Source of the DNA: Lepidonotus clava
Lineage: Eukaryota > Annelida > Polychaeta > Phyllodocida > Polynoidae
DNA length: 64,000 nucleotides
Assembly (NCBI GenBank): GCA_936440205.1
Contig: OW387150.1
Coordinates: 11,754,152-11,818,151 of the forward strand
Reading direction: 5' to 3'
Position numbers and translations under genes: made by a program. The notes beneath the pieces are model-generated. The model made no database searches. It saw nothing but the letters and a program-made list of their open reading frames with translations, and was not told where the DNA came from. Shown one piece after another: positions 25,301 to 52,100 of this stretch. The first letter of the stretch is position 1; each line of letters opens with the position of its first letter.

Positions 25301-28300
25301 TATTTCTAGAAATTCCCATCCTTCACACCCCCCTGGATGCTTACGAAGGTTCATGATTATATTGAATCCATCTTTGTAAAAAAAGATATGAAAGTTTTAA
25401 AGTAAGTATGCTTTATCAACATAATAATTGTTTCATATTTTATTAGACCGTCAAAACTGATGCCAATCATGTTTCGTGTCTTTCAGAATCTCGCCGGTTA
25501 CGACACAAAATCGGATATTTACAGTTTTGGTATCCTAGCATGTGAACTTGCCAACGGAGTGGTGCCCTTCTCCGACATGGCGGCCACACAGGTAGAGATT
25601 TGTTTCTTAATTTTAAATTATCCCCCCCCCCTTTCTTGCATGTATCATTCTATGGGTGTAATACATACATTGAAATTGAAAAGAGATATAATAGTCTTTT
25701 TTTTATCAACTACATCTTATCTGATGGTGATTAGAGAAATCAACAGTAGGATGATGATCATGATTTAGCCCGTATGTCAGTAGGCAAGCAAAGATATATC
25801 ATATTTCTATGGTAATATTAGAATGACGTTATTAAATAATGATATATACACTAATTTATTAGTCTTTAATGTTTTTTTAATACTTCCTTCGATTTATTTC
25901 GCACGATGTGAAAGTAGGCTAAATGTTTTATTGCATTATAGACAATGTTTTTGTAGAGAGTTTCGAGTCTTTGAATCTCTTCCTCGGCAAATTTTTAGTA
26001 ATTTCGAATTTAAAGGATTCTTCGTTCTCTGTAGATGCTGCTGGAAAAGCTGGACGGCATAACTCCACAATTACTGGACAGTACTACTGTACCTGAACTC
26101 AACCCTCTTAACGAACAAGGTACGGTATCGTTTTTGATAAATACACAGAACTAACCGAGGGGGAACGAAGCCGCGATTATTGCCCCCTGTCGAAGCCTAT
26201 TTTCAGGGTCGAGGGCTTTGCCCGAGACCCTGAAAATAGGCTGAGACAAGGGGCAATGATCAAGGCTGAGTGTACCCGAGGTTAGTTCTTGTTTTATTAT
26301 ATATCAAATACCCACCTATGTTGAAGATATGTGAAGAAATATTGGGTTCCCACTCCAGCAAGCATCGTTATTTCCCTGCGGGGAAATAATTCAGATTACT
26401 TCCCTGCAGGGAAATAACACTTTCGATTACCCCACCTTTCCTCGCAGGGAAGTACAATGCTGAAGGAATAGGCACTACGAAGTTGGTATATAATAATAAT
26501 TTGATAGTACCTGTTCATGTAAGCTTTCGGGGGAATTAAAACGGGTTCCACTCTAGCTTTTGTTTTCAAATCCCTCATTTTTATATATATTTTCAAAAGA
26601 GAACGAGTTTTCCGATTGTCAGTAGTGATTATTATCCTAAAAAGTATCTTTCTTGTATAAGTTCATTCAGCCAGAGTGACTTCACAAGTCTTAAAATGGC
26701 TTAAATAGTTGTTTTTCTTTAAATTCAAGATCTTAAAAAAATATATGTAAATTTGGCACTTTTCTTGAAAATGAAAACACGACCATCTAGAGACACAAAA
26801 GGCTGGCCAAAACTGCGTGACTATGTCAAACGTATTAAAATAGCTCTTATCGAGTGACCATGAAGTCGTGAAATTAACCCTTGGTCTCAAATAAAAAGAA
26901 AATATCCATTATTGTCAAAAAAGACAATTAGGCCGATCAGGAATCCCTTTTTCACCTTTCTGACACATTGGGGCCTTCCATTAAGTACGACGCACATTTT
27001 CAAATATTTCCGACACCCCCCCCCCCCCCCCATGGTCAAAAGTACACATTAGGTTTATACAGGAACGTGTGCACATTTTCTAAAATATCAGACCCCCCCC
27101 CCCCCGATGCATACATACTTAATGGACGGCCCCCTTACAAATTTTAAAATAGCAAAATCAAGATTAAAGTAAAGATTTAAAAAAAGCATTATTTGGTCTT
27201 AAATGGGTTTAAAAATCTGAAATTGATTGTCCTGTTCCAGCCCAAGGTGACTCCGGTCTGTGGGTGGGTAGTTCGCAATCCCGTGACCGGGACGGCCGCA
27301 TCACCCCGCCCTACCAGCGGGTCTTCTCCGACCACTTCCACAACTTTGTACAGAGCTGTCTAGAGATGGACCCCAAAGACAGGTAACTGAAGGCTCTCTA
27401 GCTCCTACGGTCTTATTTTACTCGCAATTTCGGAAAACTTGAAAGTGGGATTCTCCCCCGGATTTTTAAAAATCAAATTGGGCTGTGAAAGATTCTTAAT
27501 GCACCCCGTAGTCTCCGATAACTAAAACTATCCATAACAATAATGCTGTGTTGTAACTTGAAAGGAATACTACGTCTAGCTTAGAATTAGGTTTCCCTAA
27601 TTTAGATACAGGTAGTGATATGACTAGTCCGAAGGTATTTTTTTAGATGTTTTAATTTTTCATATATGAAAGTCCGATATTGGCTAATATATCGAGTGTC
27701 ATTTTTCCAATCTTATATCATCTTATATTTCTTTGTGAAGTTACAGGCATTAAAACACTTCATATTCTCCGTTTCCTACTACCCATCTATATATTTGTGG
27801 TAACCGATGGGATTCACAAAACCGCTAGAGATAAATATGAACTTTTAACTCGAAGATTTCAAAAGTCGAGCATATAATTCTGACTTAATATTTCTATCTC
27901 TGGCCCCGTAGACCATCAACAGGCATCCTTCTCCAACACAGCTTCCTGCGGCAGGTCAAACGCCGGTCGTCTATAGAATCTCTACCAGACCTCCTCCAAC
28001 CAGTCTCCCCACTTACCGACATCATTACAAGTATACCCACAGGTAAATAAAAAAGAAAGAAATGTATATGCTTTGTATGTCACCTGATGAGCAAATTCTA
28101 AACGTGATGCAGCTTGCTATATTACTGGGAATTGAAACGATAGCATTAAACCACTAATTTAATCCGCCTCATACTTTTGATGTTCAATTGTTTATTTTTT
28201 TCTAAAAGTTTTTTCGGATGCACACGATGTCGCACCCAAACGTTTAGGTCTGAAAAGCGCTCATTTCTGAGAGTATATATAAGGGGTTTTATAGTATTGA

Positions 28301-28783
28301 GTGTTTTTATCAAAAAATTTTAAACATATAATGTGCAGTTGGATATCGTAATTCAAGTCATAGGAAAGGAAAGTAAATGAATCAAAGTAAATCCCAAAGC
28401 ACTACTACAAAATTATTGTCAATAGTATTAGTTCTAACTGTTGAGTTCTGAATTATTAGCGGAAATGTTTCCAAGTATGATCGTTTCTCATCGCTTACAT
28501 CTATCTAAAGATGTTTGTCAATATATTGTTATTTTTCATAGACGATCTCGAAATATCGAGTTTGTATATTTGAAAGCTCAGCCCGCCTACGTTGGCACTG
28601 TAGTTCTCTTTTTCATAGTTTGATATTGGGAGAAGAAAGTTATGCTACTCAAACACTCATGCAGTACAAAGTCAACTTAACGGCTTGTTTTGTTTTTCAG
28701 AAGACTCGGCTGTGGGAAGCCTAACCCAAAAGCTAGAATCTGTTGAAGTTGATGACGAAGAAATTCAAGCATGGTCGTTTTAA
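19375..28783 (+). CDS. STRAD: STRAD pseudokinase (STE20-related adaptor), 416 aa
   Basis: Eleven coding exons: 19375-19404, 20475-20531, 21308-21401, 23326-23553, 24311-24434, 24837-25008, 25487-25591, 26035-26119, 27241-27382, 27912-28042, 28701-28783. Phases agree and the total is 1251 nt. STRAD binds LKB1 and MO25 in the cytoplasm and allosterically activates LKB1. The protein shows a kinase fold without catalytic signature: glycine loop IGRGSNEAV (60-68), VAVK (Lys85), HRG at 177-179 where kinases have HRD, SGL at 196-198 in place of DFG, then VHDFP, SPEMLQQ, and [12 protein letters not shown] as in vertebrate STRAD. It ends with a VEVDD motif and a C-terminal WSF resembling the MO25-binding WEF tail. 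Length matches human STRADA/B (431/418). The first two exons are predicted from splice sites and phase only; a shorter start at ATG 21329-21331 is possible. Confidence 0.93.
21137..21284. mobile_element. Short hAT-like MITE in STRAD intron
   Basis: Starts CAGGGATGTAAG and ends with the inverse (ACTTACATCTG), with T-rich CAGATTTT motifs inside. The CAGGG terminus is typical of hAT elements. A related copy lies at 23748-23921. It sits only 23 bp before the exon at 21308, so it may contribute to the acceptor region. Confidence 0.5.
21535..22400. other. GC-rich island in a STRAD intron
   Basis: CpG-rich compared with the AT-rich surroundings. It contains AAGATGGCG motifs at 21872 and 22146 and opposed open frames: 21535-21807 (-), 90 aa, and 21995-22312 (+), 105 aa. 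Neither frame matches a family I recognise. It could be an internal alternative promoter or an inserted fragment. Confidence 0.4.
22894..23160 (+). mobile_element. tRNA-derived SINE, + strand
   Basis: The head GGGGTGGTGAAGTGGTCAG resembles a Pol III A box and GGCCCGATCCTGGGC a diverged B box, about 30 bp apart, followed by a non-tRNA body. Same type of head as the SINE at 38511-38838. Inserted in a STRAD intron about 165 bp upstream of the exon at 23326. The 3' limit is approximate. Confidence 0.55.
23748..23921. mobile_element. Second copy of the CAGGG MITE
   Basis: CAGGGGTGTAAGTTTTCAGA at the left and CATTAACCTTGGCTTATATC at the right correspond to the element at 21137-21284, with inverted termini and a T-rich core. 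Non-coding, in a STRAD intron. A partial relative of its right end is visible near 37990-38020. Confidence 0.5.
26147..26289. mobile_element. Palindromic MITE in STRAD intron
   Basis: A 143-bp hairpin: AGAACTAACCGAGGG at the left and the inverse, CCCGAGGTTAGTTCT, at the right. The inner arms AAGCCTATTTTCAGGGTC and GACCCTGAAAATAGGCT pair around a short GAGGGCTTTGCCC loop. It begins about 28 bp downstream of the donor at 26119/26120. Confidence 0.75.
26970..27134. mobile_element. MITE with GGGGCCNTCCATTAAGTA ends
   Basis: A 165-bp element. Left end GGGGCCTTCCATTAAGTACG; right end, reverse complement, GGGGGCCGTCCATTAAGTAT. The inner arms carry GTACACATT- and GTGCACATTTTC-type repeats and poly-C tracts. 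Termini of this type are common in non-autonomous DNA transposons of invertebrates. In a STRAD intron. Confidence 0.7.
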
Positions 28784-28935
28784 TTAGGAGTGTTTTAGTT
28801 CCTCATTCCCACAGTAAAGTATTGTTCATTAATATTTACGTTCATGTTACGCGTATTCTAGTAAGTATTGTCTACGTACCTACTTATACCTTATTCTTTC
28901 TCATAGAAAGGAACGTTGCCATTATAAGATTTTCA

Positions 28936-28946
28936 AATAAAATAAA
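28936..28946 (+). terminator. STRAD poly(A) signal
   Basis: Two overlapping AATAAA hexamers about 155 bp after the STRAD stop codon, followed by a T-rich stretch. This implies a short 3' UTR with cleavage near 28960-28985. Confidence 0.6.
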
Positions 28947-28999
28947 TATAACCTATTTTACATTGTACTTGTTCTTTGTCGCGTTCGTATAAATGTAAT

Positions 29000-30340
29000 T
29001 ACCACTTAATTGGACTTCCGGTTCCACTTTCTAATCTTGATGTCCCTGTAACAAAATCCTCCTTTGGGCACTTATCAATGAGATAAAAGCCCTAGGAGTG
29101 TCTACAGTAGCGCCACCTGGTATGATGGCTTAAAGCAACCAAAACCAATGTTTCCTCTTAGTGTAATGAAATATTGCAAGTTCGATAAACTGTTGAAATA
29201 CATTGCAAATTTCTTGTTGAAGCCTTTGGAAAGCTAATATGTGAAGTTAAAAAATCATTTATTGAAAGAATTTAGATTACCTTAGTATCAGAATAAGTTG
29301 CATGTCAGTATATATATATTAAAAATGGAACCATCTTTTACGAAGTATGTTCCCCTCATCAGGGAATTATTCTGGCAACCGAGATTTATTTTCTGGGTAC
29401 CGTAAAACCCATTTAAGGGGCTGTCCATAAAGGATGTCACTTTTTCAGGGTATTTTTTAGGACCAACGCACCCCCGTCACATTAAATTTTCTCATCTAAA
29501 CACGAAAATAAGGCCTGAATTTTTTGAATTTTGGGCTAAAATGTATAATTTTTTTCATTTGAAGGGAACATACAGCTAATATAAGTCAAATTTTAAAGGA
29601 GGGTTCATCCAAGGGGGGCTCGTACGAACCCCCTAAACCCTCCCTGGCTACGGGCCTGCATCCACCCCCTTGTACGTGACTTCATTTATGGATGGCTCCC
29701 AAGCTGCACCTTAACATTTCATGAATCAGGCTCGTTTAAACCCATAACGCCGCACCCTGAAGTTCATGCCTAAATGGCTCTAATTTTTAAATTAACTCTA
29801 TTTAGAGGGAGGGGCAGTAAACAAAACAATACATTGCCGTGATCCCAAATGCCCAGGGAGTGTTATGCCAATTTTATCAGTCTGTAGTAAGTTTCCTTTT
29901 TTATGCATGTTTCTAAATTTTCCTCCCTTTGTGCATTTGGAGCACCTTGCAGTCAATCTGTGTGGCATCACTAACAGATCAAATTTAGAATTTGCAGAAA
30001 TGGCAAATTTGAATTCCGTCTTTTTAAGAAATTAAGATTTGAAAATTGGACCAAAAAAACCCATCTATTTTGTGCAACGTCGCACTCAGGATCAGAGGAA
30101 TAGGATGTTTCTTCAAAATAAACCATTTTTCATTTGAAGGATTCTATCAATGGCATTGAAAATTTGCATACTTCCAAATTAGCATTACATCTAACATAGA
30201 AAGTGTAAAATAATCAAAATTGAAATTTCACTGGCCCTTCTCTTTTAGCCACGGCTTGAATTAGGATTTTTTACGGTAGGCCCATTGGATTTTCAAACTG
30301 AAAGTCCAATGAGTACATAAACAAGCAAAACAATGTTTCA
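29000..30340. other. STRAD-HP1 convergent intergenic region
   Basis: Holds the MITE at 29417-29700 and otherwise AT-rich sequence without exons. STRAD ends from the left and HP1 from the right, so both 3' ends face this stretch. Confidence 0.45.
29417..29700. mobile_element. MITE with GGGNCTGTCCATAAA ends
   Basis: A 284-bp element. Left end GGGGCTGTCCATAAAGGATG; right end, reverse complement, GGGAGCCATCCATAAATGAA. Both arms continue with TCAC (GATGTCAC versus GAAGTCAC). Non-coding interior with a CCCCCTAAACCCTCCC stretch. Possibly related to the 26970 family by its terminus. Confidence 0.65.
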
Positions 30341-30352
30341 TGTATTTTTCCA

Positions 30353-31850
30353 TTTATTTGTTTACTACATACAAGTGAATATCACTAAAAATGCAACCTT
30401 GATTGTGTTTCCATGAAGTTCTAAATGATCTGTCAAACAGAAAAACTTCCAGTTATGTTTACAGTACACTACGTTTACAAAATTATATAAATTGTTTTTC
30501 ATCTTTCTAAATACCTGGAAGGGTAGCTGCCCGACACCCCTATGTTTTACTATTTGCTGGAGGTTTAGTGTGTGTGAATAACATTTGTATGATTACCCAG
30601 AATCACTGCAATGTACAAGTGCAACCTTCAGCATATTTTCAAACATTGTTCATAAGCAAATTACGGAGATTTCCTCTATGAGGAGATTTATTGGGTATAT
30701 TGGAATCTTTTATATTGGCAAGGCAAGGAAAAAAAGCTGCTATACCGTTAGTAATTTCCGCTAGTTCTGCTGGCAGGCTTTCGACTATTAGAACATGCTT
30801 GCAACCAGCTGTGTTCATATCAAATCAATAGTATGTACATTTTTCACCAGTTCGTTTTATTTGGGATTGTTTAAAGTCTGGATTTAGAAAGTCTTCATAA
30901 ACAAGTAAAAATAGTCGTGTTCCTTTCTTTTAAAAAGCAGGAGAGGTGTTTGTACAATTTATAGCTTTCGTCTGAGCACCATCTATTTCTAGTTGCTAGG
31001 AAAAGACTGTTGCCAAATACCTCCGTATGAATGTGATGTAAGAGCGTACTCGTTTCAAACACAACAATAACACGAGTCATACTACCGATTTTTTTTGTCT
31101 AACATGGTTCACAACTTAGTTTTTAAAGGAAAATATTCACTGGATTTCCAGATAATAAAGGTCAGTATGTAAAGCTATATTGAAAAACAAACAAGATGGC
31201 TTACAAGACATCGGCACAACATACATCATTTTAACGAAACATCAAAGACAATTTGACATTTCATAATTTAAAGCATGGTTCATTATACAAAATCTTCCAA
31301 TTCAGATATACCCAATTCGGGTTTGTAACCAAGCATTCACGCTTTTCACCCATTCGTAGTAACCTTTACATCAATCATGATTTTTACCTTTCTTCTTTTT
31401 TACAAACACTTGAATCGCGATTCTGATATGAGGACCAATAACCGATTGCAATATTTTGTTAATCAAATATTTGGGAGGAGGTACTGGGACACATCTCCCA
31501 ATCTGTATGTTAGGTGTAGTTAACAAGTCCACTTTGTAAATAAATGAATACGCCAGTAGCTGATGCTGTTACCTATATGACATTTGTTTATATTTCCAAC
31601 ATGTCAATTCTGTGAATACTTTGTTCCCACACCAATGTTGGACAACTGTTTAGATATAGTCTTTGATGGTGGCAAATAAAAAGTCAGGAACCTCTTACGG
31701 CCCGCGTGACAGGCCGGTGGTGGGTAGGCGATGTGCCTGACTGACTCCACATCCACGTGTTCTCGGTGTTTAATCTAGATGAAACAAATGAAGGGGGGAT
31801 GATGAGATGACGTGTTGAGTATGTGTGATGAGTAGGGTGGGGGTGCGCCT
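30353..31850 (-). other. Probable HP1 3' UTR
   Basis: AATAAA signals on the minus strand occur at 30856-30861 and 30353-30358, giving 3' UTRs of about 1.0 or 1.5 kb. No frames of interest and no splice evidence. The choice between the two ends cannot be made without transcript data. Confidence 0.4.
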
Positions 31851-37014
<5,164 letters not shown>

Positions 37015-37877
37015 GATTGAAGCAGTCTTTCAGTTCTAATTTGAAACAAGTAAATAAGAACATTGTACAAACAACGGCCATCGGCCAGAACACGTGGGAT
37101 CAAACAGGTTCAAATCTTAGAATGTAATAAAAATTCTCTCTTGGAATGACTAGAAGAAGTGTGGGCAATTTTGACGGAAAAGAGCTCAATGCTTATTTTG
37201 CAGCAAAATCAATTCAACTGGTTATCATATTCCTTTTTAGTAGACCGGGCAGGGTTATATATCAGAGGAATCGACATTAAGTGTTGCCCGCCTGCCCGGG
37301 GCAGCTGAAACCTGAGCTGGGGCAGATACATTTTAACATCCACCTGCTCCAAGGGCAGGCAAACATTTCTACCATGTCACATTGTGATACTACTCAAATG
37401 AAGATGGTCAGGTAGATTTAGACTCGGGCCCATCAAAGTTTACCTGCAACTTCCTGACGACCAGCAAAGTTCAAACCCCTTAATCCCTTTTGACCACTAT
37501 GTCCGACATACTGGTCCAAAATGTCGGACATGCTGCCCGGCAAAAATATGAAAATATTGAGCAATTATGTTTAAAATGTCCGATGATGCATAAAGTGTGC
37601 CCGAGCATTAGCTCCTGAACGTCGGACATATGTCCGACACTTCATAAAGCTTTTCACAAACACTGCAATGTTAACATGCATAGCCATGGCCAAGCAAGCC
37701 ATTGCAACTTTCTCAGAATAGAAATTGCATTGATCGGATATGCAATTAGTGAATATAAATGATTACTGGAAATAACTGGTCAGCAAAAAATACTGCGAAT
37801 TTTTTTTAAAACTTTGGTCCACTACTGGAACAGGTTTGGTGCAGAGCGGGTGGAAAACAATTCCCAAGTTGAGCCTA

Positions 37878-37900
37878 ACCCCCCCCCCCCCCCCCCCCAA
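37878..37900. repeat. Poly-C tract
   Basis: An uninterrupted C run within the HP1 5' intron. Other homopolymer G/C runs lie near 4707, 5562, 6965, 16750, 27017, 27093 and 54278. Confidence 0.9.
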
Positions 37901-38510
37901 GGTCTGGAAGATCCTTTGAAGCCGAATTCCCAATATGAACTCCGAGACAGTCCGGGTTTATCTCATCATCTCTTTCATTGTTCCTTTTCAGGATAAAAAC
38001 TCTCATTAACCCTGACTTTATGTGTAGAACACCCCAGTTATTTGCGAATTCTGTGATCCCTGTATTACAAACACTGAAACCCCTACTAAATAACTATATT
38101 AAGGGGGTAAAAAAATAGAAGAAAAGAATTGGTACAAAATCCAAAATCCTCCCAAAAGTAATTCATCTTTAACAGAATTTAGCGACAAAAGCTGATGTCC
38201 ACATCGACACGATTTTCGGGAATTTGGTGCAAAAAATTGCACACAAATTAGCCTTTTCAAGTACAGCAGTTGAACAATTTTTACCGAATAGGAGTGTCGC
38301 GATCTAAAGATCAAGGAACTAACGAATACAGGGATTTGTAAAGATAAGTAGAGTTCATGTTGCCCGTCATCGAAAATGTCTTTATATAATTATATCTATG
38401 TAGTCTAACCGAAGACGTGAAAACCAGACCATGGTCCACTTGCACTGGTCCATGTCTGAGTCGAAGATCAACATTCTGCTTCTTTCGGCAAAAAGACGAT
38501 ATTGTCCACG

Positions 38511-38838
38511 TCCTATTGGTTGGTTGGTTATTGGTTGCTTTACGCCCTAATTAACAGCCAGGGTCATATCAAGGGCGATGATGGTGACCGAATCTATGAG
38601 AAGGTAGAGACCATACCCCTTCACTTTTACCGAGGCAGGTGTTCTTTAATGTGCATGGTCCCATAGACACTAAGACAGGGCCACACACACGGCCGGTGAT
38701 CTACTAGAGACCTTTGATATCCCAGTTGTTGCCACTGGGAGACATGCAGAGGGGAGCAGTGGCCAGCTCAGCCGGGAATTGAACCCCGGCCGCCCGCGCA
38801 GCAGACGGACACCCTAACCACTACACCACCCCACACGC
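38511..38838 (-). mobile_element. tRNA-derived SINE, - strand
   Basis: Read on the minus strand, the head at 38838 is GGGGTGGTGTAGTGGTTAGG (A box) followed by GGGGTTCAATTCCCGG (B box, 38773-38788), clearly tRNA-derived. A roughly 200-bp body follows, then a 3' tail of AACCAA-type repeats at 38511-38530 (seen as TTGGTTGGTTGG on the plus strand). Full length of about 328 bp. In HP1 intron 1. Confidence 0.85.
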
Positions 38839-39310
38839 CTCCACGCCCTATTAATTAGATTGAATATATTCTAACCATCTTCTATTTATAAATTATGTCT
38901 TAAATAAGTTAATATCAACATGGACCATTGTCGATATTCCCAGTCAACTGACTGCATCAAGGAATCTTCTTAACGACTCAAAAGTCAAAGACTTTTGACT
39001 TTCAGGGAAGTTTCAACTGTTTGCAAATAACGTAAACAGTAACAACAACACTCAACGCTTTCGTAATCAATCAACATTCGAACCATCTTAAATTTGATCT
39101 AAGCCAAGCACAAGACATTAATTACTATGATCTAATTTCAACACGCATTTTATGGCTGAGAAGAGGAAAGCAAGACGCTCTCATCTTTAAAGAAGCCTCT
39201 TTAAATGCCGAGGTACACGACCCCAGTTGCTTGCTTCGGCAGTCAGTGATTGATGCAAGTTCATCGTTCGTAATTTGGTACACATGCCTTTCACTGTTTT
39301 GTTCGTTACC

Positions 39311-39913
39311 TTAATGCCCCCTGATGGCTCGTTTTAATCGAAATCGAAAAAGACACGAGATACAACAAACTTATCCGCTGCAAGCCGGCTTCGTTCCGAA
39401 GACTTCCCTACAGAAGCATGTGATTGTCCGCCATCTTGAAAGAGTCTAGCGGCTCCGGAGCGCGCCGCATCAACAAAATTGTCGAAAATACCAAAGTGAT
39501 GGGTAAATTCGACAATAGGTAGACACTACATGATATAAACTTACTGCTTAACCAGTTGTTACGATGATCAAAGTATGAAGAAACCAATAATCGTGGTATT
39601 ACCTTTCCGCTGTGTGTCTTTGTGATCTTGTGGGCCGGCTTTACATACGGGACCTTGTGGGATAATTTACGCGGGAATATTCTTCTGCGCCTTCGGGTAA
39701 ATTCGGCTTAAGATAAAAGTGAAGTTCTCCTTTATATCAAATAGTTTTTCGTTTTTATTACTGTATATCCCATTATAATTGACAAAGATTGTCAGCAATG
39801 CCTTTAAAATGAAAAAAATAACATATAATTTCAGTAAAACAAGTGCCCGAGAATTAATTAGGCTGGTCACGTGATCACCGACGCATTTCCTCTTCGGTCC
39901 CACAGTGTTCAAG
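39311..39913. promoter_or_regulatory. Shared divergent HP1/hnRNP A promoter region
   Basis: The candidate untranslated first exon of HP1 (-) ends with donor TTAAG|GTAACG at 39310/39309 and starts near 39460. The hnRNP ATG (+) is at 39914. Between them is TATA-less DNA containing CACGTGATCA (E-box, 39868) and CpG-rich patches (39448-39470). A YY1-type CAAGATGGCGG lies at 39438-39428 on the minus strand, inside the putative HP1 exon 1 and forming the start of an 8-codon uORF. An identical 11-mer on the plus strand is at 40101-40111. Confidence 0.7.
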
Positions 39914-49101
<9,188 letters not shown>

Positions 49102-52100
49102 AACCCGACCATTCCAGCTGAGCATCGAGCGTGACATCACGAGGTAAGTGGTCCCAAAAAACACCCACTTTTCTCCAGGGGAAGACGGGGGGAGGCCACG
49201 AACAACATCCAGAACCCCAGCAGCTTGGTCCAGGCCCAGAGAAAAACTCTTTTTGTTTGGTAGTAGACAACACTCAGTACAGCCACAAAAACAAAAACTA
49301 TCCAGGTTATAACGATGGCTAGTCCATTTAACAATGACTAGGATTAGGCGTACACCCTATGTTTAGGCTTCAAACGACAGCAATAAATAAAAAGAAAATA
49401 ACAGGTTTGAAGACAGTTGTACCAACAAAACATCTTTTTGAATCCACACGCTTTAACGTGAAAACTTTGTGGTGGTAAGTATAGCACCATCCGATGCTGC
49501 TGCTCCTGAACCAAGCTTGGGGCAACTTTGAAACTCTTAATGTCTATGACTACTTTTTATAAAATTGGCAACCAAAAAAACCTTAAATTAAATTAGATTG
49601 TTAGTTTACTAGAGAGAAAAAAAGAAATAAAAAGGCCTAGAATAGTAAATTCACAGAAAGCTAAAATTAGATGGAAATAGTAAACATAACGTGGACACAC
49701 TCCATGTAACTTAGTGCCTGAGTAAGTGACTTGTTCTTAGCGGGTTATTGCAATACATGTTAATATTTTCATTTTATAACAGGCAATTATGATATATAGA
49801 GGGCATTTAGTGGCGTCAGAGGTGAATAAGGCAGCAAGCAGTCAGATCCAGAGAGTAGAACTCGTATGGTTACTATGAGAGGCAGAGCAGACCAGTTTTA
49901 CCTTCTGAGAAACCCCAGTCAGGAGCCGTCAGCACCCATGAGTGACAGTTCAGTTCTCAATTGTCAAGACTTCAGAAAGAAAATAACAGCCAGGAGTCGG
50001 TATACCTAGTCAGCGATGAACAGTTACCAAATTGAGAGGTGGGGGTTTGTGGTGGCTCGAATGGTTGACACCGGGCTCGGTCTCTCCAGTGCCTTGTCCT
50101 GGTTCCACCATCCATCTAGCCCTTCCACCAGTGAGACAGAACACTCCAACAAAACCACATAACGGAAAATTACCATAGCAGCTGGATGTACTGAAACCTA
50201 GTGGCCAGAGAAAGTCCTCTGGTGCAGCAGGAGTCGAGTAACCTAGAGATATGCCCTGAGTCGTTTGCTCAGTTTGTGCGAGAGGAGAGCCGCCCTAAGG
50301 CCAGCCAGTGCATTTTAAATCTTACATATTTCCCAGTGTTGTGCATGGGACCTAGCACACCGTCCGCCCATTTCTTATTTAAGCACCAACTATGCCTCGT
50401 GATGCCAGTGACTCTAAATGATCCACCGTTCTTTGGAACTGTTAAGGAAACATGTCCATCTCGAACTAAAATATGCTAGATTTGCCCCCCTAAGTATCAC
50501 GTAGTGCACACAGTGTATTCCATGGACTAAAATAGCCTACTTCTCCAGGCAGTTGGAAATGAACAGTTATGTTTATCATCATCAATCAAGCATAGAGGAA
50601 ATTACTTATTTTATGTGTCGTCTATTTTATTGTCATGTCCAGTACCAATGTTGAACATTTTAATAAAAAAAAACATAGTATTGTCGACAAATCTTACTTT
50701 CAATTTTGTTTTGGTGATCATGATAGGGATCTAAATAAAAGATGAGGTAGGAAAAGGATTTTGTTTCATGAATGTTTTCTTTGAAATAAAACAGCTAAGC
50801 CACTATACTAGTATAGCTTTGCTTTTACAAAGTTATCAAATTGATCAGTAGAAAGAAGATAGATAATTTTCTGTAAAACTAAGGTAAGTCTTCTACTTTG
50901 ATGAGAGTTGGCATTAACCACGTAATTCTTAGATCGCTAGAAGATAATTCAGTTTGATGTAAACCTGTTAAGATTTTCTGTTGTAGTAAGTGACAGTCTT
51001 GACTTTCATTGAAGAGATTGTGTGACGAATCAATTAATGTAAGAACAAGTTTGAGCAAGTTGGGTTCATCGGTTCATTTTATTTGCTAGATGTATAGACG
51101 TTTCAGGTAGTGTGCTAAAATCAGGATAATTAGTTTTTTTGCGCCCTCGTTGTATGTGGTGCAATGTGGTTGGGATAGCTTTTAATAACCTAAGACAGTA
51201 TGTGTTACGGCAGGTCTGCATGTATGTGTTGGGTAGTCACGAGCGATTCAGTGAGCATGAATGATCATATCCGTTCCCTGTGGATATTGTTATCATGTGC
51301 ATAATGAAAACAGTCGGTCGTGTACCTTTTTCTAAGCCCAAATTCTACTTTTTATCTCTTGACAAAAGGGGAAAAACTGGAATGAAGTCGTGAACCAACC
51401 CAACCCTAACAGTTGCTTGTAGAAACACTTCCTTAGTATGCTTTACGTAGACCCAACAGAGTGAATTTCATAACATGTTAGCCTAAACGGTAAGGAAAGG
51501 GCAAGCGGCGGACACATATAGCCCCGCTCTCCGAATGACACCAGCGACTTGAATACAGACGGTCAACTTAGCGCAGAGAGATAAACACCAAGGTGAGCTA
51601 GCTAGACAGCCATACATATATTACATATATATACTTTTTGTTCTAATACTCTAGTGCATTTGTGCAGGCATGGTCACCTCTAACTTGCTAAATTCCTATA
51701 TTTTTAAGTTTCTGAGTACATATTGGGTGGTGTTTGTTATTGGTCTCTACATATTAGTCACACTGTGGTCCCCTTATCGTGGGGGCTGCAGGTAGGGAGG
51801 GGCCAGTCGTAGCCGCCTTATGGCCAGTAGTAGGCCTGTGGACTACCCAATGCCAACCCGCTTCACCAGAAATAATCCCAGCTAACTAGAAACTAGTAGA
51901 CAGTTTTCAGGGTTTTCAAGGGGAAAAAAATCCACGACAAAAATAATCTTTTTTTTTTTTAACTTAAACAAAACTTACAAAAATAAGCTTACTCAAATTG
52001 CAGACTTTGACTGGTGAAGTGCAAGTTGGTAACGGTAGTCGGGCGTTCCCCCCATAATCTCTACTACTACAACAAATTGACGCTAGAAGCTAGTGCCACA

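Noticed and set aside
38765-38838. A functional tRNA gene
   Set aside because: A and B boxes are present, but the sequence lacks a clover-leaf fold with acceptor pairing and continues into a SINE body and tail.
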